A stretch of DNA of 64,000 nt from DASQZK01 sp963809925 (GTDB lineage Bacteria; Bacteroidota; Bacteroidia; Bacteroidales; GCA-2748055), in assembly GCA_963809925.1 (NCBI GenBank), contig CAWELH010000003.1, positions 372,001 through 436,000 on the forward strand, written 5' to 3'. Both the position numbers and the translations under genes were made by a program. Shown piece by piece: positions 42,061-52,116 of the stretch; position 1 is the stretch's first letter; each line of letters opens with the position of its first letter. The notes below the pieces were generated by a model. It was not told the DNA's origin, made no database searches, and was given only the letters and a program-made list of their open reading frames with translations.

Positions 42061-44940
42061 ATGAAGGTATCACATATTTTGGCTGTTCTGGCTTTCATCG
42101 CCCTTACACCCGTCGTTTCCGCGCAGAAATATTCGCTTTCAGGAAAGGTACTCGATCAGTCGGACCATTCACCCCTGCCCGGTGCAAATGTCGTTGTGAA
42201 AAACAGTGAAGGAAAAGTAGTGGAGGGCGTGATTACAGATGAAAAGGGGCAGTTCACGACGGGAAGTCTAGAGCGCGGCATCAGCTATACGATCACTATT
42301 TCATTTATCGGATATCAAACCCTTGAGAAGAGTATAGGTGCCGGAGGAAAGCTCCGTGATCTTGGGACACTGTTTCTTAGTGAGAAACCTTCGGAGCTCC
42401 AGGAGGTTAGTGTTGAGGGTAAGCTCCCTCTTGCAACCCAGGAAGGCGACACCGTGGTGTACAATGCAGATGCATATAAAACAAACCCGGATGCGGATGC
42501 ACAGGACCTTGCCAAAAAGATGCCGGGGGTGGAGGTCGACAACGGGACCATCAAAGCACAGGGTGAACAGGTAACCAAGGTTACGGTTGACGGAAGGCCG
42601 GTTTTTGACCAGGATCCGATGCTGGCATTGAGGAGCCTCCCGGCCAGCGTCGTGGAAAAGATCCAGGTATTCGATGAGCAGAGCGAGCAATCCAGGTTTA
42701 CGGGTTTCGATGACGGTCAGACCACAAAAACCATGAATATCGTTACGCGCAGGTCGATGCGCAACGGCAGTTTTGGGAAGATCTATGGCGGGATCGGCTC
42801 CGATAACCGCTACAATGGCGGGGCCAGTGTGAACTACTTCAAGGGCAATAACCGCATCAGCCTGATTGGAATGGCGAATAATGTAAATCAGCAGAATTTT
42901 TCATCGGAAGATATCCTCGGCATGACGAGCAGTGGCGGAAGAAGCGGAGGCGGTTTCAGGGGAGGCCGTGGTGGTGGTGGCTATGGCGGAGGCGGTCGCG
43001 GCGGTGCTGGGGGATACTCAGGCGACCGGAATAACTTTATGGTCGGTCAGCAACCGGGGATCTCAAAAACCCAGGCTCTTGGACTTAACTACTCCGGCAA
43101 GTGGGGTAAGAAAATCGAAGTGACCGGCAGCTATTTTATCAATCACAGCTCCAATGCCAATTCGCAAAAAACCGTTCAGAATTTTTTCTCGACAGGTACC
43201 GATGCACCCTACTACGAAGAACAAAACACCTCAACCTCCAATAACCTGAACCACAGACTGAACATGCGGCTCACCTATAACATCGACTCGTCGAACAGCA
43301 TCCTCATCATCCCGCGACTCAGCCTCCAGGATAACACCTCGACCTCGGATATACTGAGTAAAAGCCTGCAGGGAAGCGATCTCCTTAACACCACGGTTAA
43401 CGCCCTGAACAGTGGTCTCAGCGGGTATAACTTTTCAAATGATGTGCTTTACAGACACCGCTTTTCGAAAGCCGGCAGGACGATCTCTCTGGATGTGAAT
43501 GCCGGGATGAACGACAATCAGGGGAATACAAAACAGAAATCCGAAAGCATCTATTACGCCGATTCAGCATCTAACGATATACTGAATCAGAACACCCACA
43601 GTGTAACCAGCGGTGCTTCATACAGAACGCGACTGGCATATACCGAACCACTCGGCAGTAAGAGCATCCTGATGATTACCGCCGGAAACTCATTCTCCCA
43701 CAACGATGCCGATAAACAGACTTTCAATTATGAGGAGGGTACCGGCGAATATTCCTATCGGGATACGGCGCTCTCCAATGTTTATAAAAGTACGTACACG
43801 ACAACGGAAGCCGGGACGAATTACCGTTATCGCAACAACAAAATGATGCTTATGGCCGGACTCAATTACCAGGTTGCGCAATTGAAAAGTGATGAGCGTT
43901 TCCCGGCAGAAGACCGGATCAAACACAACTTCACCAGTGTCCTTCCGCAGTTTATGCTCCGGTATGATTTCAGCAAATCGGTCAACCTCCGCCTCTTTTA
44001 CCGGACGATGACCGATGCGCCGTCTGTGTCACAGCTTCAGAACGTGATCGATAACAGTAACCCCGTCCAGCTGTCTACAGGAAACCCCGACCTTCGTCAG
44101 TCATACCAGCATAATCTTTTCATGAGGCTTTCAGCCGTAAACACGGCCAGGGCGTCCACGCTCTTTGTACTTGCCGGTGGAGGCATCGGCACCGACTATG
44201 TTGTAAACAGCACTTTCCTCGCCGCCACCGACACAGTCCTGGCCGATGGTACCGAACTTAAATCCGGTACCCGCCTTGTACGCCCGGTAAATGCCGACGG
44301 ATACAGGAATTTCCGCGTATTCGGCAGCTATGGAGTGCCGATCAAAGCAATTAAAACGAATCTGAACTTCAACGGTGCCTGGACATATTCACGTACACCT
44401 GGAGTCATTAACGGACTGACAAGTTTTACCAATAGTCATAGTTTCAGTCTTGGAGTTGTACTGGCAAGCAATATCAGCGAGAGGGTGGATTTTACCGTAT
44501 CCTCGTCCTCCAGTTATTCCCTGGCTGAGAACAGTGTAAGGCCCGAAATGGACAATACCTATTTCTACCAGCGATCGGAGCTTGACCTGAACCTGATCAT
44601 ATGGAAGGGCATCGTATTTACAAACCAGGTCCAGCATCAGTATTATACAGGGCTTTCCGCCGATTTCAATGAAAGCTATTTTCTCTGGAACATGGGGATC
44701 GGGAAAAAAGTTTTTAAGGATCAGCTCGGCGAATTTAAACTCTCGGTTTTCGACCTGCTGAATCAGAACAAGAGCATTTCAAGAAACGTTACGGAGCTTT
44801 ATATCGAGGATACAAAGACCGATGTCCTGAAACAATACGTGATGCTGTCGTTTACGTATAATTTGAGGAAATTCGGTGCGCCTCCCCCACCTGTTGAAGA
44901 AAGGCCGGAAAACTGGAGGGGAAGGCCGGATGACCGGTAA
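42061..44940 (+). CDS. Large outer-membrane barrel with Gly-rich insert (OMP_b-brl_3)
   Basis: 959 aa. Signal peptide MKVSHILAVLAFIALTPVVS, CarboxypepD_reg domain (SLSGKVLDQSDHSPLPGANV, near 24-110), then a TonB plug (DLAKKMPGVEVDNGTIKAQG, VTVDGRPVFDQDPMLALRSL, VVEKIQVFDEQSEQSRFTGF) and a long barrel with LSTGNPDLRQSYQHNLFMRL. Residues near 291-320 form a Gly/Arg-rich stretch (RGGRGGGGYGGGGRGG) inside the first barrel strands, likely an exposed flexible loop. The end (PPPPVEERPENWRGRPDDR) is Pro/Arg-rich. There is no SusD. GC-rich relative to the island. Confidence 0.82.
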   Translation: MKVSHILAVLAFIALTPVVSAQKYSLSGKVLDQSDHSPLPGANVVVKNSEGKVVEGVITDEKGQFTTGSLERGISYTITISFIGYQTLEKSIGAGGKLRDLGTLFLSEKPSELQEVSVEGKLPLATQEGDTVVYNADAYKTNPDADAQDLAKKMPGVEVDNGTIKAQGEQVTKVTVDGRPVFDQDPMLALRSLPASVVEKIQVFDEQSEQSRFTGFDDGQTTKTMNIVTRRSMRNGSFGKIYGGIGSDNRYNGGASVNYFKGNNRISLIGMANNVNQQNFSSEDILGMTSSGGRSGGGFRGGRGGGGYGGGGRGGAGGYSGDRNNFMVGQQPGISKTQALGLNYSGKWGKKIEVTGSYFINHSSNANSQKTVQNFFSTGTDAPYYEEQNTSTSNNLNHRLNMRLTYNIDSSNSILIIPRLSLQDNTSTSDILSKSLQGSDLLNTTVNALNSGLSGYNFSNDVLYRHRFSKAGRTISLDVNAGMNDNQGNTKQKSESIYYADSASNDILNQNTHSVTSGASYRTRLAYTEPLGSKSILMITAGNSFSHNDADKQTFNYEEGTGEYSYRDTALSNVYKSTYTTTEAGTNYRYRNNKMMLMAGLNYQVAQLKSDERFPAEDRIKHNFTSVLPQFMLRYDFSKSVNLRLFYRTMTDAPSVSQLQNVIDNSNPVQLSTGNPDLRQSYQHNLFMRLSAVNTARASTLFVLAGGGIGTDYVVNSTFLAATDTVLADGTELKSGTRLVRPVNADGYRNFRVFGSYGVPIKAIKTNLNFNGAWTYSRTPGVINGLTSFTNSHSFSLGVVLASNISERVDFTVSSSSSYSLAENSVRPEMDNTYFYQRSELDLNLIIWKGIVFTNQVQHQYYTGLSADFNESYFLWNMGIGKKVFKDQLGEFKLSVFDLLNQNKSISRNVTELYIEDTKTDVLKQYVMLSFTYNLRKFGAPPPPVEERPENWRGRPDDR

Positions 44941-44982
44941 TCCGGTATTTAGCAAAGATAATGTACCTCTGCGCCTGTAACG

Positions 44983-46536
44983 TTATTTAACTTCATCGGC
45001 CCATCCGCCGTTTTCCTTGATCGCCTGCAGATCCTTCATAAGTGCGGTCACTTTGGAAGGCAGAGAGTCGGCCAGATCATGTTTCTCCGCAATATCGTTT
45101 GCAAAGTTGAACAATTGTGGCTTTTCCCTGGCTCCGTAGTCGGCATCAGCACGGTACATCTCCACCCGTTCTGCCGGAGAAGGTTCCACGAGCTTCCATT
45201 CCCCCTTGATAATCGCCAGATTTCCCGTCACCGCGTGTTCGACAAGATTTTGTCGTCCGACTTCGGTTTTTCCAAAAAAGGTGGCCATCAGCGGATCGGA
45301 ATCCGGGCATGCATCATAGGGCATTTTTTCCTTAAAGTATTCAGCGAATGAGGCGGCAAGATCAATCTGGCAAACCATGGCAGGACTTTCCCCGGATTGG
45401 ATATGTCCGGGCCAGTAAATGATGAATGGTACCCTGGTGCCACCATCGTAAATGCTGTATTTGCCGGCTCTCAGCGGGCCTGCCGGTTTGTGGGATCCAA
45501 GGAGTTCCCTGGCCTGGTCCTGATACCCGTCATCCACCACCGGCCCGTTATCGGAGGTGAAGATGACGATCGTATTTTCGGAAAGGCCGTTATCCTGAAG
45601 GGTTTTCATGATCCGCCCCACGCAATCGTCGAGCTGAATGATGGCATCACCACGCGGACCCAGGCCGCTCTTTCCTGCAAAACGGGGATGAGGTACACGG
45701 GGAACGTGAATGTCATGGGTCGCAAAGTACAGGAAGAAGGGCTTATCTTTATGATCGCTGATAAAGCGGGTTGCCTTAGTGGTGAGGGTGTCTGCAATAT
45801 TTTCGTCGACCCAGCGCGCCGAATTACCCCCCGACATATATCCGATACGACTGATGCCGTTCACGATGGTCATATTATGGCCTGCACTTGGGTGCATTTT
45901 TAAGAGTTCCGGATGATCCTCACCGGTAGGATCGTTTCCGACAGGGTGGTCATAACTGACTGAAATCGGATCCGTGGGGTCGAGTCGTACAACCTTCCCG
46001 TTCTCGGTGAAGACACATGGCACGCGGTCACCGGTGGCGGGTATCAGAAATGAATAATCGAAGCCGATCTCCCGGGGGCCGGGTTTTAGCTCACCGTTCC
46101 AGTCCGGACCTTCTTTTCCGCCTAGACCCAGGTGCCATTTTCCGATGACGCCGGTTGTGTACCCCTGCTCCCGGAATACCGAAGCCAGGGTAAATCTGCC
46201 GGGTGCAATGATCATGGATGCGTCACCCGGAGCGATCTCCGTTCCCTTCTTTCGCCAGGCATATTCTCCGGTCAGCAGGGCATATCGTGATGGAGTGCAG
46301 GTGGCAGAAGGGGCGTGGGCATTGATGAATTTCAATCCTCCTGCAGCCAGTTTATCGATGTTCGGCGTACTGAACCGGTCCGCCCCGTAGCAACTTACAT
46401 CGCCGTAACCAAGATCGTCGGCATAGATCAGGATGACATTGGGGTGTTGTGGTTCACTTTCAGTACTACAGCTCTGGACAAGTCCGGCCAGCGGCAGCAA
46501 TCCGGCCATGACACAACTTGATATTCTTGGATTCAT
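44983..46536 (-). CDS. Sulfatase, formylglycine-dependent (lipoprotein)
   Basis: 517 aa. Lipobox LVQSC (Cys23) suggests surface or periplasmic anchoring. The S1 sulfatase signature is CTPSRYALLTG with Cys80, the residue turned into formylglycine by an anaerobic or FGE-type maturase not seen in this window. Metal-binding residues are in VILIYADDLGYGDVSCYGAD (D40/D41) and NTIVIFTSDNGPVVDDGY. HDIHVPRVPHPRF is the usual second active-site segment. The overall plan is arylsulfatase-like. It removes sulfate esters from glycans or small substrates. It is convergent with the barrel gene upstream. Confidence 0.9.
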   Translation of the reverse strand: MNPRISSCVMAGLLPLAGLVQSCSTESEPQHPNVILIYADDLGYGDVSCYGADRFSTPNIDKLAAGGLKFINAHAPSATCTPSRYALLTGEYAWRKKGTEIAPGDASMIIAPGRFTLASVFREQGYTTGVIGKWHLGLGGKEGPDWNGELKPGPREIGFDYSFLIPATGDRVPCVFTENGKVVRLDPTDPISVSYDHPVGNDPTGEDHPELLKMHPSAGHNMTIVNGISRIGYMSGGNSARWVDENIADTLTTKATRFISDHKDKPFFLYFATHDIHVPRVPHPRFAGKSGLGPRGDAIIQLDDCVGRIMKTLQDNGLSENTIVIFTSDNGPVVDDGYQDQARELLGSHKPAGPLRAGKYSIYDGGTRVPFIIYWPGHIQSGESPAMVCQIDLAASFAEYFKEKMPYDACPDSDPLMATFFGKTEVGRQNLVEHAVTGNLAIIKGEWKLVEPSPAERVEMYRADADYGAREKPQLFNFANDIAEKHDLADSLPSKVTALMKDLQAIKENGGWADEVK

Positions 46537-46639
46537 AACATGGTATTTGTTCAGGAATCTGAGGTTACCAGGCTAATGTACGAAAAATATTTATCCGGGC
46601 CTGGCGGCTGCTTTTAATTAGCTGTATTCAGCTGGCCCA
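46537..46639. other. Leader of the sulfatase gene
   Basis: Promoter-side sequence of the minus-strand sulfatase gene. No gene seen. Confidence 0.3.
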
Positions 46640-46857
46640 ACTTGCGATCTCCACCATTGTTAATTACCTCATCTTCAAGTCCCCTCCCAGGATTTAGGGG
46701 TATTCAACACACGCAACCCGCAATCTCCACCAACGTTATTTACCTCATCTTCAAGTCCCCTCCCAGGATTTAGCGGTATTCAACACACGCAACCCGCAAT
46801 CTCAACCAACGTTATTTACCTCATCTTCAAGTCCCCTCCCAGGGGATTTAGGGGTAT
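46640..46857. repeat. 76-bp tandem repeat, nearly three copies
   Basis: The marker TTACCTCATC occurs at 46664, 46740 and 46816, an exact 76-nt period. The unit includes TCTTCAAGTCCCCTCCCAGG and ATTCAACACACGCAACCCGC. Copies differ at few sites; the third has a 4-nt insertion (GGGG) and is cut short. It has no coding frame and lies between the sulfatase and redoxin genes. Confidence 0.88.
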
Positions 46858-46873
46858 TACTGGGGCAGTAATA

Positions 46874-47692
46874 TTATTCCCCCCCCACAACCTGGAATTT
46901 CCTTGTTATATTCCTTCCTTCCGCCCTGATCCGTATGAAATAAATACCAGCTGCCAGATGACTGACAGGGATATTCAGTCTGCCACTTCCTGCATAAAAG
47001 GTATCGGCGGATCCTTCAGAAACGATCCTGCCCAGTGAATTTAACACAGTTACGGATGCATTCTGAAGGTTCAGGGTGGGACTCTCAACAATCAGGTGGT
47101 CGCGGGCAGGAACGGGGTAAATTCTGAGATCGGGCCGTTCCGCCAGGGGACCGGCCCCTGTCATCATACCGGTGGTATCGGTTTCATCAAGTACATTTCC
47201 GATGGCTTCTGCGGCCTGGGCAACGACTGCGGTAGTACTGAAGGCCGTGGATTTATAACGGATGATGCCTTCCCTGTCCACCACGATAATGCGGTCATAG
47301 GTTGTGACATAGAGCATTTCAAATGCGCCGGCTTTCAAACAAAGCGGGTAGGAGAGGCCGGTAGAAATCTTGAAACTTGAAACACCGCTTGCATTCCCGC
47401 CCCATGTATCCACCCCGACGGCTACAAAATCCGGATTGGATTTATAGATGTTGTAGATTCCGGTTTCAGTGTTGTTGCCGTTTGCCAGGCAATGTGGGCA
47501 TGCATACCCGAATACGAAGATAAAAACAACCTTACCCCTGTATTCTGACAGGGTGAATTGTGAGCCGGCAAGTGTGGAATAGCTGAAATCCGGTGCTACG
47601 TCCCCCACATTTTGACTGTAGGTCACAAGAGGCAGAAGCAGGAAAGCAAATAGTAAAACGGAGTACGTGGTAAATTTTTTTATTGTTTTCAT
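46874..47692 (-). CDS. T9SS-exported thioredoxin-like (redoxin) protein
   Basis: 272 aa. Signal peptide MKTIKKFTTYSVLLFAFLLL ... TYSQ, then a thioredoxin/AhpC-TSA fold with VAPDFSYSTLAGSQFTLSEY and FVFGYACPHCLA, a CxxC (Cys65, Cys68) redox site. The last 75 residues (IYPVPARDHLIVESPTLNLQ, VTVLNSLGRIVSEGSA, AAGIYFIRIRAEGRNITRKF) form a type A T9SS C-terminal sorting domain (Por_Secre_tail). So the thioredoxin fold is sent to the cell surface or outside, an unusual place for one. It ends the TlpA-DUF6029-redoxin run on one strand, 12 nt after DUF6029. Confidence 0.88.
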   Translation of the reverse strand: MKTIKKFTTYSVLLFAFLLLPLVTYSQNVGDVAPDFSYSTLAGSQFTLSEYRGKVVFIFVFGYACPHCLANGNNTETGIYNIYKSNPDFVAVGVDTWGGNASGVSSFKISTGLSYPLCLKAGAFEMLYVTTYDRIIVVDREGIIRYKSTAFSTTAVVAQAAEAIGNVLDETDTTGMMTGAGPLAERPDLRIYPVPARDHLIVESPTLNLQNASVTVLNSLGRIVSEGSADTFYAGSGRLNIPVSHLAAGIYFIRIRAEGRNITRKFQVVGGE

Positions 47693-47704
47693 GATATTCG
47701 TGTT

Positions 47705-49216
47705 TTAAAGTCGTGTGGTCAGGCGGACCTCAAGTCCCTCGAAATCGAGGACGTCATAACAAACACCTGAATTACAGGCCGGGCCGCCTCTCCTTTTTCC
47801 CAAAAACAAGAAAACCTGGTTTCTTGAATCTGGTCTGTACTGTAGGTTTAATGAAGGGTATAGGGCGTAATTTTTACCTTCATCGATATGTATCGGATCA
47901 CTGGTATATTCAGTGACAATGGAAGCACTGTATTTGGAAGTCCCTGAAAACGTAAAGGATATATAGGAATTTGTAAAGCGATCCGTGCGGAGGGTTTCTC
48001 TTTCGATGTACTGTAAACCGGTTTCGATGTTTGAGTTGAACCTGCCATGCGGGATATCCAGGGTGAACCCGCCGGCGTACCGGTTTACCTCATTAACCAG
48101 GGGATCGGTCGCATAATCGGCATATACATGACTCATCAGCTTGCCGCTTCCCGGTGTGAACTGGTACTCGGCAAAAAACTCCCTGAATACCGGAGACCTT
48201 CCCGACGATAGCTCATTCTTCGCACTTGAGCTGTTCAGCGTAAGGAAGCTGCTGTTCGCGAAGCGGTAATAAAATTCGACCTGGTACCCGCTTTCATGAC
48301 CGAGATCGGGAAGGTGAGTGCTTCTGTTCAGCAGGCGGTATGGATGCTCTTTCACAAGGGAGGGGGGGTCATTGATACCTGTACCGATTGAGAAGTTAGT
48401 GTAATCCTTCATCTCAAAGCTTATTCCCAGGCTGTTATGAGTAAAGCTCAGATTTCCATAGGCGGCATATCCTGATTCTGGGGCAGAAGCTGAGAAACGG
48501 CTGAGCGAGTCGGTCCTCGTTGCAAATTCGCCATAAAAGGAAAAGTTCTTCAGGAAGTTCCCATCATAGTATGCGGAAGCATAACCGGTACTTACTTCTG
48601 AATGAGTATTTCTCATGTATATGGCACCCAATTTCTGTCCTGCAAAGGAATAGTTCAATTCGACCCCTTCGATCAGATCGGGGCGTCTTTCGGTGATCTT
48701 GTCAACGGTTGGCGGAAGGCTTACATCCAGCACTTTTCCCCTGACCGCCGTTAACTGAAATTTATTAAATCTGTAAGAAGCCTCAATACCTTCGACATCA
48801 CGATAGAAGCCGTACCTGACGCGATAGCCCCGTGTTTCCCAGATGGAAGCCGGAATTTCATAGGTACGAAGCAAAAGACCCCGGCCGAGCGTGGAGTAAA
48901 AATGGCCGACCGTAAGACGTAGATTTTTTCCTGTATAGTTGAGGCGATACTGGCTCAGTTGGATATAATCACGATCGGCTCCTATGGAAGGATAGAATTG
49001 CTCAACCCTCATTTTCAGACTGAGCTCCTTCCATGAATAGGAGAGGTTAAGCTGGTCGTACAATGAGGTGAGGCCGGACGGATCGACGCCCGGAATGTTA
49101 CCCAGCTGAAATTCGGCCATATTCGACCCGTTCAGAACATTCTGTGCCCTGACAGCCTGCCAGGCAGGCATCAGCAGTATCACTTGTAAGAGAGTCATGA
49201 AGCTAATTTTTTTCAT
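47705..49216 (-). CDS. DUF6029 family outer-membrane protein
   Basis: 503 aa. The start at 49216 gives the signal peptide MKKISFMTLLQVILLMPAWQ (…VRAQNV); the longer frame to 49291 is ignored. The mature protein is barrel-like through its full length (GLTSLYDQLNLSYSWKELSL, LRLTVGHFYSTLGRGLLLRT, GYRVRYGFYRDVEGIEASYR), the DUF6029 pattern. It overlaps the TlpA gene by 14 nt and is 12 nt upstream of the redoxin, so the three are one operon. In other Bacteroidota DUF6029 proteins also occur beside thioredoxin-like genes; the link to disulfide metabolism is inference. Confidence 0.78.
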   Translation of the reverse strand: MKKISFMTLLQVILLMPAWQAVRAQNVLNGSNMAEFQLGNIPGVDPSGLTSLYDQLNLSYSWKELSLKMRVEQFYPSIGADRDYIQLSQYRLNYTGKNLRLTVGHFYSTLGRGLLLRTYEIPASIWETRGYRVRYGFYRDVEGIEASYRFNKFQLTAVRGKVLDVSLPPTVDKITERRPDLIEGVELNYSFAGQKLGAIYMRNTHSEVSTGYASAYYDGNFLKNFSFYGEFATRTDSLSRFSASAPESGYAAYGNLSFTHNSLGISFEMKDYTNFSIGTGINDPPSLVKEHPYRLLNRSTHLPDLGHESGYQVEFYYRFANSSFLTLNSSSAKNELSSGRSPVFREFFAEYQFTPGSGKLMSHVYADYATDPLVNEVNRYAGGFTLDIPHGRFNSNIETGLQYIERETLRTDRFTNSYISFTFSGTSKYSASIVTEYTSDPIHIDEGKNYALYPSLNLQYRPDSRNQVFLFLGKRRGGPACNSGVCYDVLDFEGLEVRLTTRL

Positions 49217-49697
49217 CGAGCAGGCTTGAAAGCTTGTCTTTGATCTCATTCTCGTCCCCATATGTAAATCCTTCGTGCATATAGAGAACACTGCCGTCTT
49301 TGTCGAGAATGATCAGAGTAGGTAGGGCAGATACCAGCATGTCAGACATAAGTTGCTGGTCGGAGTCCATCAGTACAGGGTAGGTGATGCCTTTTGACAG
49401 GGCGAAGGGTTTGACCTTGGCAATATTTCTCGGTCCGTCTTCATTTATGCCAATAAAACGGACGCCCTGACTGTCGAATTCAGCAGACATTTTGACCAGT
49501 TCGGGCATCGAAAGGAGACAGGGCTTGCACCAGGTGGCCCAGAAATCGACAACAGTTAGTTTATCTCCCTTAAGCTCGCCAACAGTTACCGTTTTCCCCT
49601 GAATATCAGATAAGCTGGTGTTGTAGATCTGTTGACCAAACAAGGTCACGGGGACTGCGAGATACAAAAGCAATACAATATTCAGAATTTTATTCAT
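49203..49697 (-). CDS. TlpA family thiol-disulfide oxidoreductase
   Basis: 164 aa exported protein. Signal peptide MNKILNIVLLLYLAVPVTLF (…GQQ), then the thioredoxin fold with the active site VVDFWATWCKPCLLSMPEL (Cys57, Cys60), and the cis-Pro loop SALPTLIILDKDGSVLYMH. TlpA/ResA-type proteins reduce periplasmic disulfides or help heme protein maturation. First gene of a three-gene minus-strand operon with DUF6029 and the T9SS redoxin. Confidence 0.9.
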   Translation of the reverse strand: MNKILNIVLLLYLAVPVTLFGQQIYNTSLSDIQGKTVTVGELKGDKLTVVDFWATWCKPCLLSMPELVKMSAEFDSQGVRFIGINEDGPRNIAKVKPFALSKGITYPVLMDSDQQLMSDMLVSALPTLIILDKDGSVLYMHEGFTYGDENEIKDKLSSLLDEKN

Positions 49698-50035
49698 GGG
49701 TTCGGAGGTTTTTATGCAAACAACTTAAGGGACTCAATTGGCTCTTTTTTGAACAATAAACTGTGTATAAATAACTTCCATATAAAAGTAGTGAGGAAGT
49801 ATCACAAAAAGGTCACGGAACCATGGAGGTTTTGTTGCTTTTTTGGGGATCTCCGGCAACAGTCATCCTAGACAGATTAATAGTATTAACGCCTGGCTGA
49901 TAGAGAAGTTCATGATTGTGCAGAACTGGCTTAAGAACGATAAATGATATACCGGATTCCGCTTAACAGAGAGTAATGTATTTTTCCTTTTTTGATTTTA
50001 TTATCTTTGGATTGAACTGCGCCAATACCAAAAAT
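49698..50035. other. Divergent intergenic region
   Basis: 338 nt between the TlpA operon (minus) and the GH2 gene (plus). It should carry both promoters. No ORF of natural composition was seen. Confidence 0.35.
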
Positions 50036-52082
50036 ATGAGACTACGAAACCAATTTCCTAATCACCTGATGCCATCCGGGTATTTTTTCATCATTCTGGC
50101 AGCACTATTGATCACCCCTGCACTGACATCATGCCATCATGAATCCACACGTAAAGTTATATCCCTGAACGGGGAATGGCAATTTTATATTGATTCTGCT
50201 TCAGTGGCAACTTCCGTAAGCCCTGGGGAGTCTGGTTTACTGGGCATGCTGACCCGTCCGGTTTCCGTTCCACACGCCTGGAATGCTGATAAAGGGCTGG
50301 AAACTTACTGGGGAAAGTGCTGGTATGAACGTTCTTTTGAAGTCACAAAGAAACAGCTTTCCGGAATCACACGTTTGCAGTTCGATGCGGTGTATCATGA
50401 TGCAATTATTTACGTAAACGGACAGAAAGCCGGTGAGCACAGGGGTTCGGGATATACACGGTTTTTTGTGGACGTCACGCCTTTCATTAAGGCCGGTGAA
50501 AACCTCCTGACGGTCTGTGCCGATAATTCTCCGTCACGGCGTAGTATCCCTTTTCTTAAAAGTTACGACTGGGCCAATGATGGTGGCATCATTCGAAGTG
50601 TATACGAGGTCATTACCGGTAAACAGGCGATCAGGAGTATTCATGTTACCGCTATACCCACGGGAGAAAAGGGCAGGGCAGAAGTTTCGGTCGGCTTACT
50701 CGATAAAACCGATACAGGGAAGACAAAACTCACGGTGATGGCGGTGATTACAGAGGAGAATCAGACCACACAACATACGGTTTTCAATGGTGAACTGGAG
50801 GGAAACTTTGTAAACGGAGAATTTCACAGCGTGTTAAATTTTGATAAAATCCATCCATGGCACTTTGATTCACCGGCCCTGTATAAGCTGGATATCCGAC
50901 TTCTGGATGATGGCGTTGAGAAGGATGCTCTTTCCACTACTTTCGGCTTCCGGAGCATAAAAGTGGAAGACAACCGGTATGTGCTGAATGGTGAGCCGGT
51001 TCGCCTCATGGGGGTTGAATGGATGCCCGGCTCAAGCCCGGATCATGGCATGGCAGAAACCCATGCCGATCTGGAAAAGAACCTGGACCTGATGAAAAAG
51101 GCGAACTGCATATTTACCCGGTTTCCACTGGCAACAGGACGAATATGTTCTCGACTGGTGTGACAGGCATGGGATACTCGTTCAGGAGGAGATTCCATAT
51201 TGGGGAGCGGGAACAATGCTAAATGATACTTTATTGGAGATAGGTTTTCAGCAACTCGAGGAAATGACCGATGCCCATTTTAATCACCCATCACTTATTG
51301 CATGGGGCATCGGAAATGAATTGAAAAGTCATGACAGCACCAATATCCATGCCCTGAAAATGCTTTATGATCGTGCAAAAGAACTCGATTCATCCCGGCT
51401 CGTGAACTATGTTTCAAATAACCTTGCAGTGGATTTCCCTTCTGATGGAAAGTCGTTGCCCGATGCCAGCGCTGATTTCGATATGATGATGTTCAATGAA
51501 TACTTCAGCACCTGGTATGGGAAAAGTGTTGGCGTGGTACCTTTTGAACTGGACCGTATCGCCGGTGAATATCCCGGCAAGGCAATCACCATTTCGGAGT
51601 GGGGTATCTGTGAGCCTGTTTTCAAAGGCGGGGATGTACGGAGGGCGAATGAGATGTCAAGGCAGATAGGCATCTACGGTTCTAAGCCATACATTGCAGG
51701 AGCCATCTACTTCTGCCTGAACGATTACCGTACGCATATGGGTGAAGATATAACCTACCATTATCCGCAAAGGGTACATGGAGTCTGTGACATCAATCTG
51801 AATACAAAGCCATCCTACGATACCCTCAAAGCTGTAAGTTCTCCTGTGATAATCACGAGCATTTCAAAGGATCAGGACAAATTGGTTTTAACCCTACAAG
51901 GAAAGACCGGACTGCCGGCATATACCATCCGGAACTATACCATCGTCTCCGGAAATCAGAAAGTCCCGATTGATGAGCTGCGTCCCGGCGAAGAGAAGAC
52001 ATTTGAAATACACGCCTACGGCGGTGAGCTGGGTATTTTTCGTCCCACGGGTTATGAGGTCGTACATATAAAACCGGACTAG
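50036..52082 (+). pseudogene. Glycoside hydrolase family 2 lipoprotein, one-base frameshift
   Basis: From ATG 50036 (lipobox LTSC after FFIILAALLITPA) the first frame holds the GH2 sugar-binding and immunoglobulin-like domains (ISLNGEWQFYIDS, WYERSFEVTKK, VKVEDNRYVLNGEPVRLMGV). It should go on as TRFHWQQDEYVLDWCDRHGI, but an extra C in the run at 51125-51126 sends it to a stop at 51161. A third frame resumes with LVQEEIPYWGAGT and the ORF from 51216 to 52082, which has the acid/base in AWGIGNELKSHD (codon near 51318) and the nucleophile in TISEWGICEP (codon near 51597). Correcting one base would restore an active enzyme of about 680 aa. Substrate class (beta-galactosidase, beta-glucuronidase) is not certain. 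Confidence 0.85.
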
Positions 52083-52116
52083 CACTAGTAAACATGCTAT
52101 AAAAAGCAGGCCCGTT

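Noticed and set aside
42932..43123. 63-codon Ala/Glu/Val-rich frame
   Set aside because: It is the shifted-frame reading of the Gly-rich insert of the barrel gene.
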